13,766 bases of DNA, from the NCBI GenBank assembly GCA_003510895.1, contig DOKE01000027.1:13286-27051 (forward strand), read 5' to 3'. The translations under genes and the position numbers were made by a program. Of the stretch, positions 7,088 through 12,855 are shown in pieces (position 1 is the stretch's first letter; every line of letters starts with the position of its first letter). The notes beneath the pieces were generated by a model, which saw only the letters and a list, made by a program, of their open reading frames with translations, searched no databases and was not told the origin of the DNA. This DNA is from Candidatus Moraniibacteriota bacterium (GTDB lineage: Bacteria > Patescibacteriota > Minisyncoccia > Moranbacterales > GWC2-37-73).

Positions 7088-7651
7088 TTATCCAATTATT
7101 TCCACTACTCTTCCAGCAACTCCCGGGACAGCCCCTTTAACTCCCAATAAATTTTTCTCTTTATCTATAAAGGCAATTTTTACATTCAGTGAGCTGGTTC
7201 TCTTTCCTCCCATTCTTCCTGCCATTCTTTTTCCTTTGATAACATGTTGCGGTTGCTGAGCTCCGATTGATCCAGGCGCGCGATGATCATGTTTGTGTCC
7301 GTGTGTTTTTGGCGCTCCCTTGAAACCATGTCTTTTTACAACTCCTTGGAAACCTTTAGCCTTGGCAATTCCGCTTATTTTTACTTTGTCTCCGATAGCA
7401 AAAGCGTCTATTCCAACAACGTCCCCAATTTTAAAATCAACTGGTTCGCTAATCTTGAATTCTTTTTTATGAGTTTTGTTTTTTGTCTTTGGCATTTCCA
7501 AGCGAACTGCGTCATATCCATCTTTTTCTTTCGTTCTCAAAAATGAAATTTTATTTTCTCCACATTCAATCAACGTAACATTGAGAGCTCCCGCTTCCTT
7601 GTCATATATAGTTGTCATTCCTAATTTTTTTCCCAGTATAAATTTGCTCAT
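7088..7651 (-). CDS. rplC: Large-subunit ribosomal protein L3 (uL3), short form
   Basis: L3 binds near the 3' end of 23S rRNA and starts 50S assembly; its long loop reaches towards the peptidyl-transferase centre. The 187-residue product begins MSKFILGKKLGMTTIYDKEA. It contains the signature loop FQGVVKRHGFKGAPKTHGHK and APGSIGAQQPQHVIKGKRMA, then GRMGGKRTSS and a C-terminal AVPGVAGRVVEI. It is about 20 residues shorter than the E. coli protein (209), with the difference spread over the N-terminal beta-barrel region rather than a truncation. It follows a 146-nt spacer after rpsJ that looks like an attenuator, so its expression, and that of everything downstream, may be separately controlled. 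No Shine-Dalgarno precedes the ATG. Confidence 0.97.
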   Translation of the reverse strand: MSKFILGKKLGMTTIYDKEAGALNVTLIECGENKISFLRTKEKDGYDAVRLEMPKTKNKTHKKEFKISEPVDFKIGDVVGIDAFAIGDKVKISGIAKAKGFQGVVKRHGFKGAPKTHGHKHDHRAPGSIGAQQPQHVIKGKRMAGRMGGKRTSSLNVKIAFIDKEKNLLGVKGAVPGVAGRVVEIIG

Positions 7652-7800
7652 CGTATTTTTTCTTATCGTTAACTTACAAATCTTGTTAATAAAAAATCTG
7701 ACCTCAAAAGCCAGACTTTTCGACGTAGTTTGAAAACTGCGCCCTGGCTAGTTGAGTATCCCCTTTTGAGGGACTTTAACTAGATATAAATATTGTCCTA
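7651..7800 (-). ncRNA. Candidate structured attenuator RNA between rpsJ and rplC
   Basis: Read as minus-strand RNA, this 146-nt gap contains four interacting elements. First is an outer stem CTAGTT/AACTAG (7778-7783 with 7748-7753) enclosing a TCCC/GGGA hairpin. Second is a CCAG/CTGG helix (7744-7747 with 7711-7714) enclosing an AGTT-ttca-AACT hairpin that is extended by further pairs. Third is a terminator hairpin, TCTGGC/GTCAGA, followed by TTTTTT (7691-7715). Fourth is a perfect 9-nt complement, CCTCAAAAG at 7763-7771 with CTTTTGAGG at 7702-7710. Pairing of the fourth element would destroy the terminator. The sequences are seen directly; the regulatory role is inferred. It does not match any riboswitch or r-protein leader that I can name. 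Confidence 0.5.
7691..7715 (-). terminator. Intrinsic terminator-like hairpin inside the rpsJ-rplC spacer
   Basis: On the minus strand, arms TCTGGC (7710-7715) and GTCAGA (7697-7702) pair over six positions with one G-U wobble around a seven-base loop TTTTGAG. They are followed at once by six Ts (7691-7696). The stem is short and only moderately G+C rich, so it is a weak or conditional terminator. Since essential ribosomal genes lie downstream, termination here must be partial or regulated. The upstream 9-nt complement to its loop and 3' arm suggests regulation. Confidence 0.5.
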
Positions 7801-8130
7801 CATTTTTATTTCTATATCCACTCCGGCCGGCAAATCGAGATTAGTCAAACTTTCAATCGTTTTCGGAGTTGGTTCAGTAATATCAATCAATCTCTTGTGC
7901 ACTCTCATCTCATATTGATCCCTGGCGTCTTTGTGAACAAAAGTTGATTTATTCACTGTAACTTTATGAATCTCTGTTGGAAGAGGTACTGGACCTGTTA
8001 TGCGAGCTCCTGTTCTCTCGGCAGTTTCAACGATTTTACGAGCTGATTGATCTATGACTTTGTTGTCATAGGCTCTAATCTTAATTCTGATTCTGCTAGA
8101 CTGTTCTTTTTCTGTTTTTTTAGCAACCAT
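7798..8130 (-). CDS. rpsJ: Small-subunit ribosomal protein S10 (uS10, NusE)
   Basis: S10 is a 30S head protein and, as NusE, also part of the NusB-containing antitermination complex on rRNA operons. The product has RIRIKIRAYDNKVIDQSARK, then GARITGPVPLPTEIHKVTVN, and the late DITEPTPKTIESLTNLDLPA and GVDIEIKM, all diagnostic. I place the start at the ATG at 8130 (MVAKKTEKEQSSRIR, 110 residues). A longer reading would need a TTG at 8139 and adds only three residues without family support. The usual length is about 102, so there is a short charged N-terminal extension. It follows tuf by 91 nt containing a strong hairpin, and precedes rplC by 146 nt of structured spacer. Confidence 0.97.
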   Translation of the reverse strand: MVAKKTEKEQSSRIRIKIRAYDNKVIDQSARKIVETAERTGARITGPVPLPTEIHKVTVNKSTFVHKDARDQYEMRVHKRLIDITEPTPKTIESLTNLDLPAGVDIEIKM

Positions 8131-8179
8131 CTGTGTCAAAAATTACTTTATTTATTTCACGCTATTTAAGTGAACACAA

Positions 8180-8206
8180 GTGAGCATAAGTCAATCTTAT
8201 GCTCAC
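8180..8206 (-). other. Perfect 11-bp hairpin between tuf and rpsJ
   Basis: GTGAGCATAAG (8180-8190) and CTTATGCTCAC (8196-8206) are perfect reverse complements around a five-base loop. On the minus strand the hairpin is followed by TTGTGTTCACTT rather than a T tract, so it does not look like a classic intrinsic terminator. It begins 15 nt after the tuf stop and ends 49 nt before the rpsJ ATG. Possible roles are an mRNA processing or stability element at the end of the very abundant tuf message, or a binding site. Which of these applies cannot be decided from sequence. Confidence 0.6.
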
Positions 8207-8221
8207 ATAGTTCTCTCAAGA

Positions 8222-9415
8222 TTATTTAACAATCTTAGTTGCTACACCAGCTCCAACAGTTCTTCCTCCTTCACGGATTGCAAAACGCATTCCTTCTTCC
8301 AACGCAACTGGGGCAATAAGTTTGATGTTAAGTTTGATAGTGTCTCCAGGCATAACCATTTCAGTTCCTTCCGGAAGAATAACTTCTCCGGTCACATCAG
8401 TTGTTCTAATGTAAAACTGTGGTTTATATCCCTTGAAGAAAGGAGTGTGTCTTCCACCTTCTTCTTTGGTCAAAATATATACTTCTCCTTCAAATTCAGT
8501 ATGTGGAGTGATTGATCCCGGTTTTGCAAGAACTTGTCCTCTTTCAACATCTTCTTTTTTAATACCTCGAAGCAAAAGTCCTGCATTGTCTCCCGCTTGT
8601 CCTCTGTCAAGAGATTTGTTAAACATTTCTACTCCAGTAACAACAGTTTTAGCGGTTGGTCTGATTCCCACCAATTCAACTTCCTCATTGACATTAACAA
8701 CTCCTCTTTCGATTCTTCCAGTAACAACAGTTCCGCGACCTTCAATTGAGAAAATATCTTCAATAGGCATTAGGAATGGCTTGTCTACATTGCGGACAGG
8801 CTCAGGAATTTGTTCATCAACAGCGGCAACCAAATCTATAATCGGCTTAGCCCATTCTTCATCCACTGTCTTTGTTTCCAAAGCTTTCAAAGCTGAACCG
8901 CGAATAATTTTAGCATTGTCTCCATCAAATTCATATTTTGAAAGAAGCTCTCTAACTTCAGCTTCAACCAAATCAATAAGCTCAGGATCATCAACCATAT
9001 CAACCTTGTTGATGAACACAACAATTTGAGGAACACCAACTTGTCTTGCCAAAAGAATGTGTTCTCGAGTTTGCGGCATCGGTCCATCAGTCGCGCTAAC
9101 AACCAAAATAGCTCCGTCCATTTGAGCGGCACCGGTAATCATATTCTTGATATAGTCAGCATGTCCAGGACAGTCTACGTGAGCATAGTGTCTTGTGTCT
9201 GATTCATATTCACAGTGAGCGGTAGCAATAGTAATTCCACGTTCTCTTTCTTCTGGAGCTTTGTCAATTTCATCAACTGCTTTTTCCTTTGCAAATCCTT
9301 TTAAACTTAGCACATGCAAAAGAGCCGCTGTAAGAGTTGTCTTACCGTGGTCAACATGTCCTATTGTTCCTACATTAACGTGGGTTTTTGATCGTACGTA
9401 TTTTTCTGCTGCCAT
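8222..9415 (-). CDS. tuf: Translation elongation factor Tu
   Basis: EF-Tu is the GTPase that delivers aminoacyl-tRNA to the ribosomal A site in the cytoplasm. The 397-residue protein has the usual length and all G motifs: G1 GHVDHGKT (19-26), G2 RGIT with Thr62, G3 DCPGH (81-85) with catalytic His85, G4 NKVD (136-139), and G5 GSAL near residue 173. Domains II and III follow, with VFSIEGRGTVVTGRIERG-type sequence (here DIFSIEGRGTVVTGRIERG) and the C-terminal FAIREGGRTVGAGVATKIVK. It closes the str block rpsL-rpsG-fusA-tuf. A consensus promoter and a 140-nt leader with a hairpin beside the start codon precede it, so it can be expressed independently. No Shine-Dalgarno is visible. Confidence 0.99.
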   Translation of the reverse strand: MAAEKYVRSKTHVNVGTIGHVDHGKTTLTAALLHVLSLKGFAKEKAVDEIDKAPEERERGITIATAHCEYESDTRHYAHVDCPGHADYIKNMITGAAQMDGAILVVSATDGPMPQTREHILLARQVGVPQIVVFINKVDMVDDPELIDLVEAEVRELLSKYEFDGDNAKIIRGSALKALETKTVDEEWAKPIIDLVAAVDEQIPEPVRNVDKPFLMPIEDIFSIEGRGTVVTGRIERGVVNVNEEVELVGIRPTAKTVVTGVEMFNKSLDRGQAGDNAGLLLRGIKKEDVERGQVLAKPGSITPHTEFEGEVYILTKEEGGRHTPFFKGYKPQFYIRTTDVTGEVILPEGTEMVMPGDTIKLNIKLIAPVALEEGMRFAIREGGRTVGAGVATKIVK

Positions 9416-9426
9416 ACTTGATTGTT

Positions 9427-9465
9427 TTGCGATTAACCGCTGGCCAAAATAGCCTGCGAATGCAA
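9427..9465 (-). promoter_or_regulatory. Hairpin in the tuf 5' leader, ending 11 nt before the start codon
   Basis: On the minus strand a nested hairpin can be drawn: TTGC/GCAA (9462-9465 with 9427-9430), an asymmetric internal loop, then CGC/GCG (9456-9458 with 9438-9440), one A-A mismatch, and GGC/GCC (9452-9454 with 9442-9444) over a seven-base loop. It is ten base pairs in total and is the most G+C-rich patch of an otherwise A/T-rich leader. A second, smaller stem CGCAA/TTGCG (9536-9540 with 9517-9521) lies nearer the promoter. Position suggests control of tuf translation initiation; this is inferred. Confidence 0.45.
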
Positions 9466-9557
9466 ATAATTTTATTTATTACTTATCTTTTTATTATAAA
9501 ACAATTTAAAGATTCACGCAAATTAAAACACTTTCTTGCGAAAATTAATACTTACTC

Positions 9558-9585
9558 ATTTTACACAATATATTTTTATTGTCAA
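9558..9585 (-). promoter_or_regulatory. Consensus sigma-70-type promoter for tuf
   Basis: On the minus strand a perfect TTGACA (9580-9585) is separated by 16 nt from TAAAAT (9558-9563), five of six matches to TATAAT. Transcription would begin near 9551, giving a leader of about 135 nt before the tuf ATG at 9415. It lies in the 210-nt fusA-tuf spacer, the longest gap in the window, and would allow more EF-Tu than EF-G to be made. A second TATAAT (9591-9596) is present, but I see no good -35 for it. Confidence 0.75.
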
Positions 9586-9625
9586 GGGTTATTATACAAC
9601 CTTAATAAAAATACTTGAAAAATGC

Positions 9626-11713
9626 CTATTTTTGCTTGCTAATAATCGTTTCTGCCACATTTTTCGGCACTTCATTGTAGTGTCCAAATTCCATCACATA
9701 ACTGGCTCTTCCCTGCGTCATACTTCTAAGTTGGGTGGCATACCCGAACATAGACGCCAAAGGAATTTCTCCATTTATTTCTTTTACTCTGGCATTACCC
9801 TCTCCTCTATCATTAATATCTTTAATTATTCCTCTTCTTGAATTTATATCTCCCACAACATCTCCCATAAATTGTTCCGGGGTTATGACCTGCACTTTCA
9901 TTATCGGTTCAAGCAAAATAGGGTTTGACCTTTTGACAGCTTCTCGAAAAGCCATAGAACCGGCGATTTTAAAAGCAGCCTCCGATGAGTCAACGTCATG
10001 AAAAGTTCCATCATACAATGTCGCTTTGATATCAACCAATGGATAGCCGGCCAAAACACCATTCTCCATCGCTTCTTTGACTCCTTTTTGCACCGCAGGA
10101 ATAAATTCTTGCGGAATAGCGCCTCCTTTGATTTCATCAACAAATTCAAATCCTTTTCCGGTTTCATCTTGCGGTTCAACCTTAACCCAACAATGTCCAT
10201 ATTGTCCGCGACCTCCAGATTGTTTGATATATTTCCCTTCCGCCTCGGCTGAAGATTTAATTGTTTCGCGATAAGCCACTTGCGGTTGACCGATATTAGC
10301 TTCCACCTTAAATTCTCTTTTCATTCTATCAATAATAATATCCAAATGTAATTCTCCCATTCCGGAAATAATAGTTTGTCCGCTTTCTTCATCTGTTCTC
10401 AATCTCAAAGTTGGATCTTCTTGAGCAAGTTTCCTAAGCGCCGCGCCCATTTTTTCTTGATCGGCTTTGGTTTTCGGCTCAACGGCAATATCAATAACCG
10501 GTTCCGGAAATGTGATGGCTTCCAAAATAATCGGCTTGTCTTCAGCGCAAAGAGTATCACCGGTTACTGTGTCTTTCAATCCAACAATCGCTCCAATTCC
10601 TCCAGAATAAATATCTTCGATTTCTTCTCGATGATTGGCATGCATTTGAAGAATGCGTCCGATTCTTTCCTTCTCTCCTTTGGTAGAATTCAAAACATAT
10701 GATCCAGCTTTAAGTGTTCCTGAATAAACGCGGAAAAAAGTCAGCTGACCAACAAACGGGTCAGTTGCGACTTTAAACGCCAACGCAGAAAAAGGTTCTT
10801 CATCAGAAGCCGCTCTTTCAACTTCACTACCATCTTTTGGATTTATTCCTTTGACGCTATCAATATCAACCGGTGAAGGAAGATAATCAACAACCGCATC
10901 AAGAATCAATTGAACACCTTTATTTCTAAGAGCAGTTCCCATAAAAACAGGGATTAATTTAACAGCAATAGTAGCTTTGCGAAGAGCTGTTTTCAGTTCT
11001 TCCGTAGAAATTTCTTCTCCTCCTAAATATTTTTCAGTCAAAGAATCATCAGTTTCAGAAATTCTTTCTATCATTTTTTCTCTCCATTGATTAGCTTTTT
11101 CAACAAGTTCAGCAGGAATTTCGCTTTCCACAACTTTTTCTCCCATTTCTCCTTCAAATGTGTAGGCTTTCATTTTCATCAAATCCACCATTCCGGAAAA
11201 ATCACTTCTTTCTCCGATTGGAATTTGCAAAGCCACAGCATTAGGAGTCAAACGATTCCAAATAGATTCAAGCGCCTTATCAAAATCAGCCCCCTCTTTG
11301 TCAATCTTGTTAACAAAACACATTCGAGGAACTTTATATTTGTCAGCTTGACGCCACACTGTTTCAGATTGCGGTTCCACACCTTCTTTTCCATCAAAAA
11401 CAACCACCGCGCCATCAAGCACGCGAAGGGATCTTTCCACTTCCACAGTGAAATCAACATGACCGGGAGTGTCAATGATATTTATTTGATGCTCTTTCCA
11501 AAAACAAGTTGTAGCCGCGCTGGTGATAGTGATTCCTCGTTCACGTTCTTGTTCCATCCAATCCATAACAGCCGCTCCTTCGTGCACTTCACCAATTTTA
11601 TGAGTAATTCCGGTGTAAAACAAAATACGCTCGGTGGTAGTTGTCTTTCCTCCATCAATATGAGCGATAATTCCAATATTTCTTAATTTTTCAATAGTAG
11701 TCTTGCGTGGCAT
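9626..11713 (-). CDS. fusA: Translation elongation factor G
   Basis: EF-G is the GTPase that drives tRNA-mRNA translocation and, with recycling factor, ribosome splitting. The 695-residue protein has the usual five-domain length. Motifs are G1 AHIDGGKT (17-24), G2 RGIT (59-62), G3 DTPGHVDF (81-88) with catalytic His85, and G4 NKID (135-138). Domain III holds SGMGELHLDIIIDRM. Domain IV holds HDVDSSEAAFKIAGSMAFRE with the conserved tip histidine, and domain V ends with ASMFGYATQLRSMTQGRASY. One oddity is Gly21 in the P-loop, where most EF-G proteins have Ala (AHIDAGKT). It lies 60 nt after rpsG, a spacer that holds a palindromic hairpin, and ends in TAG. Confidence 0.99.
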   Translation of the reverse strand: MPRKTTIEKLRNIGIIAHIDGGKTTTTERILFYTGITHKIGEVHEGAAVMDWMEQERERGITITSAATTCFWKEHQINIIDTPGHVDFTVEVERSLRVLDGAVVVFDGKEGVEPQSETVWRQADKYKVPRMCFVNKIDKEGADFDKALESIWNRLTPNAVALQIPIGERSDFSGMVDLMKMKAYTFEGEMGEKVVESEIPAELVEKANQWREKMIERISETDDSLTEKYLGGEEISTEELKTALRKATIAVKLIPVFMGTALRNKGVQLILDAVVDYLPSPVDIDSVKGINPKDGSEVERAASDEEPFSALAFKVATDPFVGQLTFFRVYSGTLKAGSYVLNSTKGEKERIGRILQMHANHREEIEDIYSGGIGAIVGLKDTVTGDTLCAEDKPIILEAITFPEPVIDIAVEPKTKADQEKMGAALRKLAQEDPTLRLRTDEESGQTIISGMGELHLDIIIDRMKREFKVEANIGQPQVAYRETIKSSAEAEGKYIKQSGGRGQYGHCWVKVEPQDETGKGFEFVDEIKGGAIPQEFIPAVQKGVKEAMENGVLAGYPLVDIKATLYDGTFHDVDSSEAAFKIAGSMAFREAVKRSNPILLEPIMKVQVITPEQFMGDVVGDINSRRGIIKDINDRGEGNARVKEINGEIPLASMFGYATQLRSMTQGRASYVMEFGHYNEVPKNVAETIISKQK

Positions 11714-11730
11714 AGTTGAAAATACAACCC

Positions 11731-11750
11731 ATAGGACTTACAAGTCCCAT
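11731..11750 (-). other. Palindromic hairpin upstream of fusA
   Basis: On the minus strand ATGGGACTTGTAAGTCCTAT folds on itself: GGACTT/AAGTCC extended by AT/AT pairs and one G-U wobble, with a very short loop. It ends 17 nt before the fusA ATG and lies in the rpsG-fusA spacer. There is no T tract, so termination is unlikely. It could influence fusA translation or mRNA cleavage, or be a DNA palindrome bound by a protein; the sequence does not decide. Confidence 0.5.
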
Positions 11751-11773
11751 AAGTTTTTATAATTAAATTTGTT

Positions 11774-12241
11774 TTAAGCAAAGTGAGCGAAAGCCTTGTT
11801 AGCTTCAGCCATTCTGTGAACATCTTCTCTTTTTTTCATTGCTGCGCCGGTCTTGTTGGCTGCATCAATAAATTCATCAGCTAATTTTTCTGACATACTT
11901 TTTCCTTTCTTGCTTCTGCAAGCAGCCAGTATCCAGCGAACAGCCAAAGTTTGTCTTCTCTCTCCTAAAACTTGAACCGGAACCTGATAGTTCGCGCCTC
12001 CCACTCTTTTAGATTTAAGTTCCAAAAGCGGTGAAACATTTTTCAAAGCTTGTTCGAAAACATTAAGTCCTCCTTTTTTTGTTCTTTCATGAATAACATC
12101 AAACGCTTTATACATAACTTTTTCAGCCACGCTTCTTTTTCCATCAATCATTATTTTTCCAATAAAACGTCCCACTAAAAAGTTGCCGTATTTTGAATCG
12201 ACTTTCCAATGTTTTTTATATATTCTTGCTCTTCGTGCCAT
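11774..12241 (-). CDS. rpsG: Small-subunit ribosomal protein S7 (uS7)
   Basis: S7 nucleates assembly of the 30S head and lies at the E site; in E. coli it represses the str operon. The 155-residue product matches the short-tailed bacterial form (about 155-156). It begins MARRARIYKKHWKVDSKYGN. Conserved stretches are FIGKIMIDGKRSVAEKVMYK, NVSPLLELKSKRVGGANYQV, and QVLGERRQTLAVRWIL followed by KREDVHRMAEANKAFAHF. It starts 26 nt after rpsL. The spacer is A/T-only over much of its length and contains an AAATTTGAATTAA element like those before several other genes. I see no structured S7-binding region in that short spacer. Confidence 0.98.
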   Translation of the reverse strand: MARRARIYKKHWKVDSKYGNFLVGRFIGKIMIDGKRSVAEKVMYKAFDVIHERTKKGGLNVFEQALKNVSPLLELKSKRVGGANYQVPVQVLGERRQTLAVRWILAACRSKKGKSMSEKLADEFIDAANKTGAAMKKREDVHRMAEANKAFAHFA

Positions 12242-12267
12242 ATTTATTTATTAATTCAAATTTATTA

Positions 12268-12687
12268 TTATTCTGCTTTCTTTGGTCTTTTAGCTCCGTA
12301 TTTGCTTCTTCCTCTGTTTCTTTTTTCCACGCCGGCGCTATCCAACACTCCTCTGACAATATGATAACGAACACCGGGAAGATCTTTTACTCTTCCTCCG
12401 CGAATCACAACGATTGAATGTTCTTGCAAGTTATGTCCGACTCCCGGGATATAAGCTGTTACTTCCATTCCATTGGTAAGTCTGACTCTGGCAATTTTTC
12501 GAAGAGCTGAGTTAGGTTTTTTTGGAGTAGTTGTTCCAACTTTAATACAAACACCTCTTTTAAAAGGGCTGACTGTCTCCTTTGGTTTGTTTTTCAAAGT
12601 ATTGAAAACGTAAGTCAAGGCTGGAGACTTTGATTTTTTCTTAGCTGATGTTCTGCTTTTCTTAACTAACTGATTGATTGTTGGCAT
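12268..12687 (-). CDS. rpsL: Small-subunit ribosomal protein S12 (uS12)
   Basis: S12 sits at the decoding centre and controls accuracy; it is the classic streptomycin-resistance locus. The 139-residue product begins MPTINQLVKKSRTS. The first decoding loop TTTPKKPNSALRK (from residue 52) has lysines at 56-57. The second loop, RGGRVKDLPGVRYH, has Lys101 and Asp102, the Asp that is methylthiolated in many bacteria. The residues usually altered in streptomycin resistance are thus the sensitive type. Relative to E. coli there is an insertion of about 13 residues around 25-40 (between SPAL and PFKRGVC), like the one in Firmicutes S12. It is first in the str operon, with a consensus promoter about 100 nt upstream. 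Confidence 0.98.
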   Translation of the reverse strand: MPTINQLVKKSRTSAKKKSKSPALTYVFNTLKNKPKETVSPFKRGVCIKVGTTTPKKPNSALRKIARVRLTNGMEVTAYIPGVGHNLQEHSIVVIRGGRVKDLPGVRYHIVRGVLDSAGVEKRNRGRSKYGAKRPKKAE

Positions 12688-12718
12688 AGTAAATTGTCTT
12701 TTAAAATCAAAAGTAAAT

Positions 12719-12764
12719 AAAAAACACTGCTTGCGATTTCCAGCAACTCTTTCTTTGGAAACCG
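12719..12764 (-). promoter_or_regulatory. Candidate attenuator-like fold in the rpsL leader
   Basis: On the minus strand GTTGCT (12742-12747) and AGCAGT (12726-12731) can pair around a ten-base loop, with four Watson-Crick and two wobble pairs. TTTTTT (12719-12724) follows after one base. Upstream CGGTTTCC (12757-12764) can pair over eight positions, one of them a wobble, with GGAAATCG (12734-12741), which lies in that loop. The two pairings exclude each other. The layout mirrors the stronger rpsJ-rplC element, but the stem is weak, so the regulatory call is tentative. Confidence 0.35.
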
Positions 12765-12783
12765 TTTTTTACACAGTAAAATA

Positions 12784-12812
12784 ATAATATACAATATATC
12801 CAAATCTGTCAA
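12784..12812 (-). promoter_or_regulatory. Consensus promoter for the str operon (rpsL)
   Basis: On the minus strand a perfect TTGACA (12807-12812) is followed after 17 nt by TATTAT (12784-12789), five of six matches to TATAAT. Initiation near 12777 would give a leader of about 90 nt ahead of rpsL. A palindrome ATCCGGAT (12823-12830) lies just upstream of the -35 and might be a regulator site. It lies in the 168-nt gap after the M50 protease gene, which makes rpsL the first gene of its own transcription unit. Confidence 0.75.
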
Positions 12813-12855
12813 TACGGGAAATATCCGGATCAAAAATTGAGGTTGTGAAAAATAT

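Noticed and set aside
7740..7790. Possible tRNA in the rpsJ-rplC spacer (GGCTAGTTGAG resembles a D-loop)
   Set aside because: No T-loop GTTCRA, no seven-base acceptor stem and no cloverleaf could be drawn on either strand; the attenuator-like fold explains the inverted repeats better.
8131..8139. Upstream TTG start for rpsJ adding three residues
   Set aside because: The ATG at 8130 gives a natural N-terminus, every other gene here starts with ATG, and the extra residues have no family support.
8433..9029. Open frame of 198 codons on the plus strand opposite tuf
   Set aside because: It lies wholly antisense to EF-Tu, has Ser/Thr-rich low-complexity translation with no family features, and its openness follows from the codon bias of tuf.
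9591..9596. TATAAT upstream of tuf as a second promoter
   Set aside because: The hexamer about 17 nt upstream matches TTGACA at only about three positions, and there is no extended -10; the 9558-9585 promoter is much better.
9601..9645. Terminator at the end of fusA
   Set aside because: Only A-run/T-run complementarity without a G+C-rich stem; not distinguishable from the A/T-rich background.
11087..11686. Open frame of 199 codons on the plus strand opposite fusA
   Set aside because: Antisense to the conserved G domain of EF-G; the translation is Phe/Ser/His-rich with no recognisable domain or upstream signals.
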